From Candidatus Gottesmanbacteria bacterium RIFCSPLOWO2_01_FULL_39_12b (GTDB taxonomy: Bacteria > Patescibacteriota > Microgenomatia > 2-02-FULL-39-11), in assembly GCA_001780955.1 (NCBI GenBank), contig MFJR01000007.1:212307-252163 (forward strand): a stretch of 39,857 bases of DNA. The letters are read 5' to 3'. Both the position numbers and the translations under genes were made by a program. How positions within the stretch are numbered: the stretch's first letter is position 1; every line of letters starts with the position of its first letter. The notes under the pieces were generated by a model that was not told where the DNA came from, searched no databases, and was given only the letters and a program-made list of their open reading frames with translations. Positions 1 through 7,802 of the stretch are shown here, one piece after another.

Positions 1-1128
1 ATTGCCGGTACCAATGGCAAGACGACAACCTCTTTGATGATAAAGAGAGTTTTAGAAAAAAAAGGATTTCGGGTAATTCATAATGAAAGCGGGGCCAATT
101 TACTTAACGGGTTAGTCTCGTCTTTTATTAAAAAAACGGGCTGGCGGGGTACAATAAAAGCAGATTTTGCCGTTCTAGAAGTCGACGAAAACTCTTTGCC
201 AATAATATTAGACAGTTTTACCCCTAAAGTTTTGATAATGCTAAATCTCTTCCGTGACCAATTGGATCGTTATGGTGAGGTCGATGTGATAGCGGATAAA
301 TGGCAAAAAGCGTTAAATAAAATAGCAGGCGATACGACGATTATCGTTAACGCCGATGATCCCTTAATTGCTCATTTGGGTAGATTATCAAGAGCAAAAA
401 TATTATATTTTGGACTTGAAGAACCAAAATCATTCCAGAAGAATTTAGAACATGCAACTGATTCAATTTTTTGTCTAAACTGCGGTCACAGATTAAGTTA
501 TAAAGGAATCTATTTTTCTCATTTGGGACTTTGGCACTGCCAGAAATGCGGTTCAAAACGCCCAAAAGTAAATTTGTCAACATGGGATTCTGTTCTTCCC
601 GGTTTATACAACCGTTATAATACTTTAGCTGGAGTTGCAGCTTTGAAATCTTTAGGGATCAGTGAGAAAGAAATTAAACAGGGGTTAAAGGATTTTATTC
701 CCGCCTTCGGTAGACAGGAGGAGATTGAAATTCAGGGCAAAAAGATAAAAATATTTTTAGCAAAAAATCCCACCGGATTTAACGAAACTTTAAAAACCGT
801 TATTAGTCTAGGCGGTAAACAACTTCTCATAGTACTTAACGACCAGATTCCTGACGGTCGTGATGTCAGCTGGATCTGGGATGTAGATTTTGAAATGCTT
901 CCGTCGTTTATAAACCCTGTAGTCAGTGGAGATCGAGCATATGATCTGGCAGTTAGATTAAAATATTCCAGACCCGCGCAAACACCGATTATTATTTATG
1001 AAAACCTTAGTAGAGCATTAGATTTTTGTATTCATCATGTAAATCAAAAGGACCCATTGTATATTTTAGCAACCTACTCTGCAATGTTAGAAGTCAGGAA
1101 AATTCTTAGCGGACGAAAAATACTCTAA
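1..1128 (+). CDS. murT: Lipid II isoglutaminyl synthase, MurT subunit (5' end missing)
   Basis: Mur-ligase-like ATP-dependent subunit that works with GatD to amidate the alpha-carboxyl of D-glutamate in the peptidoglycan stem peptide of lipid II, at the inner membrane face. The reading frame is open from base 1 and begins inside the Walker A loop (GTNGKTTT at visible codons 3-10), so roughly the first 50 residues lie outside the window. A zinc-ribbon insertion typical of MurT is visible as C158-X2-C161 and C180-X2-C183 (visible codon numbering), followed by the C-terminal MurT domain (DUF1727-like, with FLAKNPTGFNE). The stop is 3 nt before gatD, the usual murT-gatD pairing. The identification rests on Walker A, the zinc ribbon, the C-terminal domain and the neighbour. 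Confidence 0.93.
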   Translation: MAGTNGKTTTSLMIKRVLEKKGFRVIHNESGANLLNGLVSSFIKKTGWRGTIKADFAVLEVDENSLPIILDSFTPKVLIMLNLFRDQLDRYGEVDVIADKWQKALNKIAGDTTIIVNADDPLIAHLGRLSRAKILYFGLEEPKSFQKNLEHATDSIFCLNCGHRLSYKGIYFSHLGLWHCQKCGSKRPKVNLSTWDSVLPGLYNRYNTLAGVAALKSLGISEKEIKQGLKDFIPAFGRQEEIEIQGKKIKIFLAKNPTGFNETLKTVISLGGKQLLIVLNDQIPDGRDVSWIWDVDFEMLPSFINPVVSGDRAYDLAVRLKYSRPAQTPIIIYENLSRALDFCIHHVNQKDPLYILATYSAMLEVRKILSGRKIL

Positions 1129-1131
1129 ACT

Positions 1132-1929
1132 ATGAACTATGAATTAAAAATTGCCTGGTTATATCCGGATTTAATGAGTACCTACGGGGACAGGGGAAAC
1201 GTAATTATCCTGCAAAAGCGCTGTCAGTTTCGAGGGATTGAGGTGAATATAGAAAATATTACTCTCGAAACTCCTTTATCTAAATTAAAAAGTTGCAGTC
1301 TAGTCTTTATGGGCGGAGCGCAGGATCGGCAGCAGAAAATTGTCAGTCTGGATTTTCTTAAAAAGAAATCCTATGCCGTTTCTGAAATGATTAATATTGG
1401 AATCCCAGCCTTATTTGTCTGCGCTGCCTATCAATTTGCAGGTCATTATTACCGTCCCTATCAAGGTGATGATATTCCGGGAGCAGGTATATTTGACTTA
1501 ATAACCGAGCATCAAGGTAATCAAGCGAAAAGATTAACCGGAAATGTTGCTGCAGAATTAGTCAACCCTTCCGGGCTTAACGGGAAAACAATTGTCGGTT
1601 TTGAAAATCACGGCGGTAGAACAAAATTGGGAGCAAAGACTAAGCCTTTGGCTAAAGTGCTTAAGGGATATGGAAATAACGGAAGTGACGGTTATGAAGG
1701 CGCAGTTTATAAAAACGCCATTGGAAGTTATTTCCATGGCCCAATCTTGCCGAAAAATCCTCATCTGGCGGATTGGTTAATCGCTAAAGCTTTAGAGGTA
1801 AAATACAAAGAAAAAGCATATTTAAAGCCTCTTGACGACGCTCTGGAAAATCAAGCCCATAATTTCATGCTGAAAAAACTGGTGCATAGGTCAGTTTGGG
1901 GAATTGACAGAAAAAGTATGTTAGGATAG
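1132..1929 (+). CDS. gatD: Lipid II isoglutaminyl synthase, glutaminase subunit GatD
   Basis: Class I glutamine amidotransferase subunit that hydrolyses glutamine and passes ammonia to MurT. The 265-residue length fits the family. The catalytic nucleophile is C97 in the elbow VCAAYQ; most relatives have CGGYQ or similar, so the two residues after Cys are Ala-Ala here. The catalytic His is H202 in YFHGPILPKNP, a GatD/CobQ-like motif. The N-terminal YPDLMSTYGDRGN is typical of GatD. It starts 3 nt after murT and so is probably translated by coupling. Its last codons carry a candidate glnA promoter. CobB/CobQ relatives share the fold, but the MurT partner and size favour GatD. Confidence 0.93.
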   Translation: MNYELKIAWLYPDLMSTYGDRGNVIILQKRCQFRGIEVNIENITLETPLSKLKSCSLVFMGGAQDRQQKIVSLDFLKKKSYAVSEMINIGIPALFVCAAYQFAGHYYRPYQGDDIPGAGIFDLITEHQGNQAKRLTGNVAAELVNPSGLNGKTIVGFENHGGRTKLGAKTKPLAKVLKGYGNNGSDGYEGAVYKNAIGSYFHGPILPKNPHLADWLIAKALEVKYKEKAYLKPLDDALENQAHNFMLKKLVHRSVWGIDRKSMLG

Positions 1930-1932
1930 GAT
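1904..1932 (+). promoter_or_regulatory. Candidate sigma70-like promoter for glnA
   Basis: A perfect TTGACA (1904-1909) is followed by a 17-nt spacer and TAGGAT (1927-1932, 4 of 6 matches to TATAAT). The -10 box overlaps the gatD stop codon. A start near 1939 would give a leader of about 14 nt containing the strong glnA Shine-Dalgarno. Seen in the sequence; promoter activity is inferred. Confidence 0.45.
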
Positions 1933-1952
1933 GCGAGTTACGGAGGATAGGT

Positions 1953-3299
1953 ATGCCTAAAGATGCAATAAAAGAAACTCTTGCCAGGGTTAAAAAAGAT
2001 AAGGTCAGTTTTGTTGATTTACAGTTCAGCGATTTTTTAGGAACGATCAAAAACTCCACCATTCCTTCTTATAATTTACCGGAGGCTTTAGAAAGAGGTA
2101 TTTGGATTGACGGTTCTTCTATAGAAGGGTTTGCCAGAATTCACGAGTCTGATATGTTTTTGATGCCGGATCCATCCTCTTATGCCCTGTTACCCTGGAG
2201 AAATCACGAAACTGGGGGAAGAGTAGTCCGGTTAATTTGTGATGTCTATAAGCCCAATCATGAGCCGTTTGAAGGAGATCCCAGAAATATTCTTAAGCGC
2301 GTTTTAGAAAAAGCTAAGAAGATGAGTTATGAATTTTACGCAGGACCGGAATGTGAGTTTTTTCTTTTCAAAAAAGATGAAAACGGGAAAATTACTAACC
2401 AGTCACAGGGTAACGGTTTTTACTTTAATCTGATAATGGATGAAAGTTACGGAATAAAAAGAGAAATAATGGAAGCCTTAGAAGCCATGGGAATTGTTAC
2501 CGAGACCAGTACTTACGAAGTTGCCGATAATCAGCATGAGATAGATATCCGTTATGATAAGGCCTTAAAAACGGCAGATAATACGCTGACCCTAAAAATG
2601 GCGGCTAAATTCATCGCTCATAAGCATGGATACTATGCGACATTTATGCCCAAACCGTTTTACGGAATAAACGGCAGCGGCATGCATACGCATCAGAGTC
2701 TTTGGAAAAACGGAAAAAACGCTTTTTATGACAAAGGAGACAAATATGGCCTATCTAAAATTGCTTATCAGTTTCTGGCGGGGCAATTGACTTATGCCCG
2801 TGAAATAGCCGGTGTATTTGCTCCTACTGTTAATTCATATAAAAGACTGACTCCCGGATTTGAAGCGCCAGCCTATGTCTGCTGGGCCAGAATCAATAGA
2901 TCAGCTTTAATCAGGATACCTCAAATTTCCAAAGGATACGAGGATAGAGCAACCAGAATTGAGATACGCTGTCCGGATCCGTCAGGTAATCCCTATTTAA
3001 CTTTAGCCGTATTACTTGAGAGCGGGCTTGAAGGAATTAAAAAGGGTTTGAAAGCGCCCAGTCCCGTGGAAGAAAACCTGTTTGAGTTTGACGATGCCAA
3101 GCTCTCAAAGTATTACATCACCAAATTGCCCGCAAGCCTTAGGGAAGCAATGATTGAAATCGAAAAGGGGAAAATAGTACGGGAAGTATTCGGCGAATAT
3201 ACTTGGGGCAGATATCTCGAAGCCAAAAAAGAAGAATGGGATGATTTCCGGACACACGTAACCGATTGGGAGGTTGCGCGTTATCTGCCGACTCTGTAA
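1953..3299 (+). CDS. glnA: Type I glutamine synthetase
   Basis: Makes glutamine from glutamate, ammonia and ATP; cytoplasmic dodecamer in this family. The 448 residues carry the beta-grasp motif DGSSIEGFA, the metal-binding AGPECEFFLF, the ATP/ammonia-site NGSGMHTHQS, the Glu flap region FAPTVNSYKRLTPGFEAP, and the Arg-rich RATRIEIRCPDPSGNPY. The start is set by a strong GGAGGAT ribosome site 6-11 nt upstream. In the loop where adenylylated enzymes carry Tyr (NLYDLPPEE in E. coli), this protein has NLFEFDDAKL, so the Tyr is Phe and covalent GlnE control is unlikely. It lies between amidation genes that all consume glutamine and probably has its own promoter. Confidence 0.96.
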   Translation: MPKDAIKETLARVKKDKVSFVDLQFSDFLGTIKNSTIPSYNLPEALERGIWIDGSSIEGFARIHESDMFLMPDPSSYALLPWRNHETGGRVVRLICDVYKPNHEPFEGDPRNILKRVLEKAKKMSYEFYAGPECEFFLFKKDENGKITNQSQGNGFYFNLIMDESYGIKREIMEALEAMGIVTETSTYEVADNQHEIDIRYDKALKTADNTLTLKMAAKFIAHKHGYYATFMPKPFYGINGSGMHTHQSLWKNGKNAFYDKGDKYGLSKIAYQFLAGQLTYAREIAGVFAPTVNSYKRLTPGFEAPAYVCWARINRSALIRIPQISKGYEDRATRIEIRCPDPSGNPYLTLAVLLESGLEGIKKGLKAPSPVEENLFEFDDAKLSKYYITKLPASLREAMIEIEKGKIVREVFGEYTWGRYLEAKKEEWDDFRTHVTDWEVARYLPTL

Positions 3300-3308
3300 A
3301 ATTGGGAT

Positions 3309-3608
3309 ATGAGCTCGGCAAAAATAATTTCTCTTGATCAGGTTAAACACATAGCCAATCTAGCCAGACTTCCGATAAAAGAGGAAGATTTAACTAAATT
3401 CCAAAAAGAACTTACCGCAATTCTTGACCTATTCAGTAAGATTAATGAAATAGATACAAAAGGAATAGTTCCCACCAGTCAAGTAACGGGACTTGAGAAT
3501 GTTATAAGAAGTGATGAAGTAAAAACCTCTTTATCTCAAAAAACGGTTTTATCCAATGCCCCGAAAACAAACAACGGTTATTTCGTAGTTGAATCTGTTT
3601 TTGATTGA
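3309..3608 (+). CDS. gatC: Asp/Glu-tRNA amidotransferase subunit C
   Basis: Small subunit (99 residues, normal size) that wraps around GatA and GatB and stabilises the GatCAB complex, which converts Glu-tRNA(Gln) or Asp-tRNA(Asn) to the amidated form. The N-terminal helix VKHIANLARLPIKEEDLTKF and the C-terminal tail (LSNAPKTNNGYFVVESVFD) are characteristic. It starts 9 nt after glnA and ends next to the gatA start, in the order gatC-gatA-asnS-gatB. Confidence 0.93.
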   Translation: MSSAKIISLDQVKHIANLARLPIKEEDLTKFQKELTAILDLFSKINEIDTKGIVPTSQVTGLENVIRSDEVKTSLSQKTVLSNAPKTNNGYFVVESVFD

Positions 3609-3610
3609 TT

Positions 3611-5020
3611 ATGTTACTTGATAAAAGTATTAAAGAATTATCCGAAGGGTTAAAAAAGAGAGATTTTTCATCGGAAGAAATCGTACTTGAATGTTTCGAA
3701 AATATAGAGAAACATAATAAAGAGATCAATGCGTTTATTACCGTTATCGAAAAAAAAGAGGCGATAAAACAGGCAAAAGACAAGGACAAGAAGCTTTCTG
3801 ACGATATAAATCCTTTGTACGGATTGCCTTTCGTTTTAAAGGATTCTTATCTAACATCAGGAATTTTGACTACCTCCGCTTCAAAGGTACTCGGTAATCA
3901 TATTGGTCAATATAACGCTACTGTATATCAAAAACTGTTGGACGCGGGGGGTATTTTGATAGGCAAGATGAATATGGATGCCTGGGGGCACGGAGGAAGC
4001 AGTGAAAATACCGACTTTGATCCAGTTAAAAATCCCTGGAATACTAACAGGGTTGCAGGAGGATCAAGCGGGGGACCGGCGGCAGCTATTGCCTGCCGCA
4101 TGGCCGTTTTTGCCATCGGTGAGGATACGGGTGGCTCTATCCGCAATCCCTCAGCCTGGTGCAATATAGCCGGATTAAAAGTTACCTACGGAAGGGTAAG
4201 CAGATATGGATGTATTGCTTATGCTTCTTCTTTTGACACCGTAGGACCGATGGCAAAAACGGTCGAAGATTGCGCTTATGTATTAAAGACTATAGCAGGT
4301 CACGATGTTTTAGACGCCACGTCTTCTTCCCGGCCGGTCCCTGATTATGTTAAGGAAGCCAACAAAAATTTGCCATTAACAGTTATTGGTTTACCAAAAG
4401 AATTTTTTAGAGAAGGATTGGACGAAGAAATTAAAAAAAGTATCGGTGAGGCGGTAAAAGTTTTTCAAAGTTTAGGTTTAAAAATCAAAGAAATTTCCAT
4501 GCCCATGCTCGAAATGAGTATTCCGGTGTATTACTTGATCGGACCTTCTGAAACCAGTTCTAATCTGGCTCGTTATGACGGTGTAAGGTATGGGAATACA
4601 AGAGATAATTTTACACGCGAAACGATGAGAAGAATTATGCTGGGAACTTATGCTTTATCGGCAGGTTATTACGATGCTTATTATAAGAAAGCCCAAGCCG
4701 TGAGAACGCTTTTAATCAAGGAGTATGAAAAAGCATTGAATGAATGTGATGTTTTACTGATGCCGGTGAATCCAACCCCGCCTCCTAAAATAGGAGAATT
4801 GATTAGTGATCCGGTGAAAAATCTTCTGGCCGATATTTTTACAACGAGCCAAAATCCGGTCGGTGTGCCATCTCTTGCGTTACCTTGCGGTTTTACAAAT
4901 TCAGGACTACCCATCGGGATGCAGATAGTCGGAAAAATGTATTCAGAAGCGCTTCTATTGCAGTTAGGTCATCATTTTCAAAAAAAAATTGATTGGCACA
5001 CGAGAAAACCTAACTTATGA
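3611..5020 (+). CDS. gatA: Asp/Glu-tRNA amidotransferase subunit A (amidase)
   Basis: Glutaminase subunit of GatCAB, amidase-signature family; it releases ammonia from glutamine and channels it to GatB. The catalytic Lys/cis-Ser/Ser triad is K77 (FVLKDS), S152 (GGSSGGP) and S176 (DTGGSIR), a constant offset of two from the K79/S154/S178 of the S. aureus enzyme. ATG 3611 gives 469 residues; a TTG at 3605 would add two residues and overlap the gatC stop, but the ATG is preferred. The residues after the second Ser, RNPSAWC, differ slightly from the common RQPAAFC. The last 4 nt overlap asnS (ATGA). Confidence 0.95.
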   Translation: MLLDKSIKELSEGLKKRDFSSEEIVLECFENIEKHNKEINAFITVIEKKEAIKQAKDKDKKLSDDINPLYGLPFVLKDSYLTSGILTTSASKVLGNHIGQYNATVYQKLLDAGGILIGKMNMDAWGHGGSSENTDFDPVKNPWNTNRVAGGSSGGPAAAIACRMAVFAIGEDTGGSIRNPSAWCNIAGLKVTYGRVSRYGCIAYASSFDTVGPMAKTVEDCAYVLKTIAGHDVLDATSSSRPVPDYVKEANKNLPLTVIGLPKEFFREGLDEEIKKSIGEAVKVFQSLGLKIKEISMPMLEMSIPVYYLIGPSETSSNLARYDGVRYGNTRDNFTRETMRRIMLGTYALSAGYYDAYYKKAQAVRTLLIKEYEKALNECDVLLMPVNPTPPPKIGELISDPVKNLLADIFTTSQNPVGVPSLALPCGFTNSGLPIGMQIVGKMYSEALLLQLGHHFQKKIDWHTRKPNL

Positions 5021-6321
5021 GTGATAACAATAAATTTTATCTCAAAGATTCAAATAAATATATTGGGAAAGAAGTAACGGTTAAGGGTTGGGTTTTTAAC
5101 ATAAGATCCAGCGGGTCAATAGTATTTTTACATTTGAGAGACGGGAGTGGATTTATTCAGGCAACGGTTATTAAGGGTGAGTTAACGGTTAAGGATTTTA
5201 CTGAAGTTCAGAAGATAACGCTGGAAACCGCTGTCGAAGTAAAAGGATTATTGAGGGAAGAAAAAAGAGCTCCGGGTGGATATGAAATTACAGTTAAGAA
5301 GGTTCAAATCATATCTTTGGCACAAGAAGAATATCCGATTGGTAAAAAGGAACACGGGCCTGATTTCCTGCTTACTCACAGGCACTTGTGGTTAAGAAGC
5401 CGTAGACAGTGGGCGATTTTACAGATTAGGAATGAAGTAATCAAATCCATAAATGAATTTTTACTGAAGGATAATTTTATCAGGATTGATAGTCCTATGA
5501 TTACTCCGTCAGCTTGTGAAGGAACGACGACTCTTTTTGAAATTGATTATTTCGGAGAAAAGGCGTTTTTATCACAATCAGGACAATTGTATTTGGAAGC
5601 GGCAATTTACTCAGTGGGCCGGTGTTATGACTTTAACCCTGTACTTAGGGCAGAAAAATCCAAAACAAGAAGACACTTAATCGAATTCTGGATGATGGAT
5701 GCCGAGGCGGCTTTTGTTGATTTTGGGGAAATATTGGAAATTCAGGAAGAACTTATATTATATATTTTGAATCATGTGATAAATAACTGCAGAAATAAGC
5801 TTAAATTGCTTGAGCGTAATTCTGAGATACTCACTATGATAAAATCGCCATTTCCAAGAATTACTTATAAAGAAGCGATTAAACAACTGCAAAAATTGGG
5901 TTCTGATATAAAATACGGAACGGATTTAGGCAACGACGATGAGACATGTCTTATGAATCACTATAAACAGCCTATATTTGTTACTCACTTCCCCGCAGAG
6001 ATCAAAGCTTTTTACTGTAAAAAAGATGAAGTAGACAACAGTCTTGCACTTTCCGCTGATCTTTTAGCTCCGGAAGGATACGGAGAGATCACTGGAGGCG
6101 GACAGCGGGAAGAGGATTACCAGTTATTGCTTAAGAACATTAAGAAACATAAGTACGACATTGCCGACTACGAATGGTATCTGGATCTTAGAAAATACGG
6201 CAGCGTTCCGCATAGCGGTTTTGGTCTGGGTCTTGAAAGACTGGTTGCCTGGATTTGTAAGTTAGATCACGTCAGAGAAACGATTCCGTTTCCGAGGATG
6301 TTGGAAAGGTTTAGACCGTGA
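5017..6321 (+). CDS. asnS: Asparaginyl-tRNA synthetase
   Basis: Class IIb aminoacyl-tRNA synthetase that charges tRNA(Asn) directly. It has an N-terminal OB-fold anticodon-binding domain (residues about 15-110, including GWVFNIRSSG), then the class II core with motif 2 (LRAEKSKTRRHLIEFWMMD) and motif 3 (GFGLGLERLVAW). RRHLIEFWM favours AsnRS over AspRS. Length 434 is normal. Start ATG 5017 overlaps the gatA stop by 4 nt, and the stop overlaps the gatB GTG start by 4 nt, so translation is coupled. With AsnRS present, GatCAB is most likely needed for Gln-tRNA(Gln) rather than Asn-tRNA(Asn). Confidence 0.95.
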   Translation: MSDNNKFYLKDSNKYIGKEVTVKGWVFNIRSSGSIVFLHLRDGSGFIQATVIKGELTVKDFTEVQKITLETAVEVKGLLREEKRAPGGYEITVKKVQIISLAQEEYPIGKKEHGPDFLLTHRHLWLRSRRQWAILQIRNEVIKSINEFLLKDNFIRIDSPMITPSACEGTTTLFEIDYFGEKAFLSQSGQLYLEAAIYSVGRCYDFNPVLRAEKSKTRRHLIEFWMMDAEAAFVDFGEILEIQEELILYILNHVINNCRNKLKLLERNSEILTMIKSPFPRITYKEAIKQLQKLGSDIKYGTDLGNDDETCLMNHYKQPIFVTHFPAEIKAFYCKKDEVDNSLALSADLLAPEGYGEITGGGQREEDYQLLLKNIKKHKYDIADYEWYLDLRKYGSVPHSGFGLGLERLVAWICKLDHVRETIPFPRMLERFRP

Positions 6322-7772
6322 TAGAAGCGAATAATTTTGAAGTAATTATAGGACTTGAAATCCATGTAGAGTTAAAGACCAAGTCCAAGATGTTTTGTGG
6401 TTGCGATGCTAATTGGTTCGGTAAAGAGCCGAACACTCTTTGTTGCCCCGTTTGTCTGGGACTTCCGGGAGCTTTGCCGGTTCCAAATAAAAAAGCGGTT
6501 GAGTGGTGTGTCATGCTGGGATTGGCATTAGACTGTGTGATACCCGAGTTTAGTAAGTTTGACAGGAAGAATTATTTTTATCCCGATCTGCCGAAGGGAT
6601 ACCAGATAAGCCAGTATGATAAACCGTTTGCGATTAATGGTCACCTTGTCATTCCGAGTGAACGAAGTGAATCGAGGAATCTAGCGACCAAAGGGAGCGC
6701 TTCGCTAGATTTCTCCCGACGATTAGATCGGGGTCGAAATGACAACCTGAGGAAAATATGTATAAGGAGAGTGCATATGGAAGAAGATACAGGAAAATTA
6801 ATTCATGCAATTGTTAATGGAGAGAAATGCACTCTTATTGATTTCAATAGAAGCGGGGTGCCACTTGTAGAGATCGTGACGGAACCGGATATCAGAAGCA
6901 GTGAGGAAGCTAGAAGTTTTTTGAAGAAACTGCATCAGATTGTCCGATATTTGGGCATTTCGGACGCGGATATGGAAAAAGGGAGCATGAGGTTGGAACC
7001 GAATATCTCCGTTCGAAAACTGCAAAGCGGCAAAGACACACCCTTGGAATTACCTTCTTACAAAGTGGAAGTGAAGAATATTAATTCCTTCTCTTTTGCC
7101 AAAAAAGCGATTGATTACGAGATAGAGAGACATATTAATTTGTTAACAAAAGGAGAAATTCCTAAACAGGAAACGAGAGGTTGGGACGAGAAAAAAGGAA
7201 TTACTTATTCCCAGAGGAGTAAGGAAGAAGCCCATGACTATCGCTATTTTCCCGAGCCGGATATCCCGCCCATAAGATGGGCGACAAATTTCATCCGCCA
7301 GCTGGCGGATCAAATACCGGAATTACCGGATAAAAAATTAGAAAGATTTATGAAAGAGTTCGGGTTGAGTGAGTATGACGTGACGATATTGACGGATGAT
7401 AAAGATATAGCTGATTATTACGAAAGAGCAGTTTCGGTATCAAGAGGGGTCAGACCTTCAAGTAATTCAAGGTCTGACCCCAATGCAAAGGTTATTGCGA
7501 ACTGGATAATTAATAAAAAAGCAGATATAAATAAGACATCACCAGAAGAGTTGGTAAAGTTGATAACACAACAGAATCAGAAAGTGAATATTACTGAAGA
7601 GGAATTAGTGAAAGTAATAAAAAAGATAATTGAAGCAAATCCAAAGGCTGTGGCCGATTATAAATCAGGCAAGGAACAAGCTCTAATGTTTTTAGTGGGA
7701 CAGGTGATGAGGGAAACAAAAGGGAAGGTAGGAGCTGAGTTTGTCAAAAAAGTTATATTAAAACTATTGTAA
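6318..7772 (+). CDS. gatB: Asp/Glu-tRNA amidotransferase subunit B, with in-frame palindrome insertions
   Basis: tRNA-binding kinase/amidotransferase subunit of GatCAB: it activates the Glu (or Asp) on the tRNA and transfers ammonia. Seen: GLEIHVEL at residue 11, a zinc knuckle (MFCGC then LCCPVCLGLPGALPVPN), GYQISQYD, HMEEDTGKL, DFNRSGVPLVEIVTEPD, HDYRYFPEPD, and a C-terminal YqeY-like tail domain. The start is GTG 6318 (GTGA overlap with asnS). Residues about 110-142, between the conserved NGHL and IRRVHMEED, are not family sequence: they are encoded by a 98-nt palindromic element. Residues 377-388 come from a second, 36-nt palindrome. The frame stays open through both, so the protein is probably functional with surface loops. 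Confidence 0.95.
   Translation: MIEANNFEVIIGLEIHVELKTKSKMFCGCDANWFGKEPNTLCCPVCLGLPGALPVPNKKAVEWCVMLGLALDCVIPEFSKFDRKNYFYPDLPKGYQISQYDKPFAINGHLVIPSERSESRNLATKGSASLDFSRRLDRGRNDNLRKICIRRVHMEEDTGKLIHAIVNGEKCTLIDFNRSGVPLVEIVTEPDIRSSEEARSFLKKLHQIVRYLGISDADMEKGSMRLEPNISVRKLQSGKDTPLELPSYKVEVKNINSFSFAKKAIDYEIERHINLLTKGEIPKQETRGWDEKKGITYSQRSKEEAHDYRYFPEPDIPPIRWATNFIRQLADQIPELPDKKLERFMKEFGLSEYDVTILTDDKDIADYYERAVSVSRGVRPSSNSRSDPNAKVIANWIINKKADINKTSPEELVKLITQQNQKVNITEEELVKVIKKIIEANPKAVADYKSGKEQALMFLVGQVMRETKGKVGAEFVKKVILKLL
6647..6744 (+). repeat. 98-nt palindromic element inserted in frame in gatB
   Basis: The ends are near-perfect inverted repeats: TGTCATTCCGA (6647-6657) and TCGAAATGACA (6734-6744), one mismatch in 11. 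Inside, GGAATCTAGCG and CGCTAGATTTCTC pair to extend the stem. It interrupts conserved GatB sequence without a stop codon. The architecture recalls Rickettsia palindromic elements, which also insert into open frames; homology to them is not claimed. Confidence 0.85.
7268..7315 (+). repeat. Two adjacent small palindromes inside gatB
   Basis: A 15-nt hairpin, GCCCAT-aag-ATGGGC (7268-7282), is followed by a 28-nt palindrome (7288-7315) whose central 18 nt, ATCCGCCAGCTGGCGGAT (7293-7310), are perfectly self-complementary and codon-aligned (IRQLAD). The spacing between PPI and PELPD looks normal for GatB from memory, so this may be replacement or coincidence rather than a net insertion. Confidence 0.5.
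7446..7481 (+). repeat. 36-nt GGGGTCAGACC palindrome, gatB copy
   Basis: Perfect 13-nt inverted arms, GGGGTCAGACCTT and AAGGTCTGACCCC, around a 10-nt loop. It is exactly 12 codons, codon-aligned, and encodes GVRPSSNSRSDP in a stretch foreign to GatB. It is 33/36 identical to the element in carA at 19669-19704. Confidence 0.9.
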
Positions 7773-7802
7773 ATCCAGAGCGTTAGAATAATCCCTAATT
7801 TC

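Noticed and set aside
7773..7802. Terminator between gatB and the GGDEF gene
   Set aside because: The 30-nt gap has no stable hairpin or T-tract that I can see on either strand.
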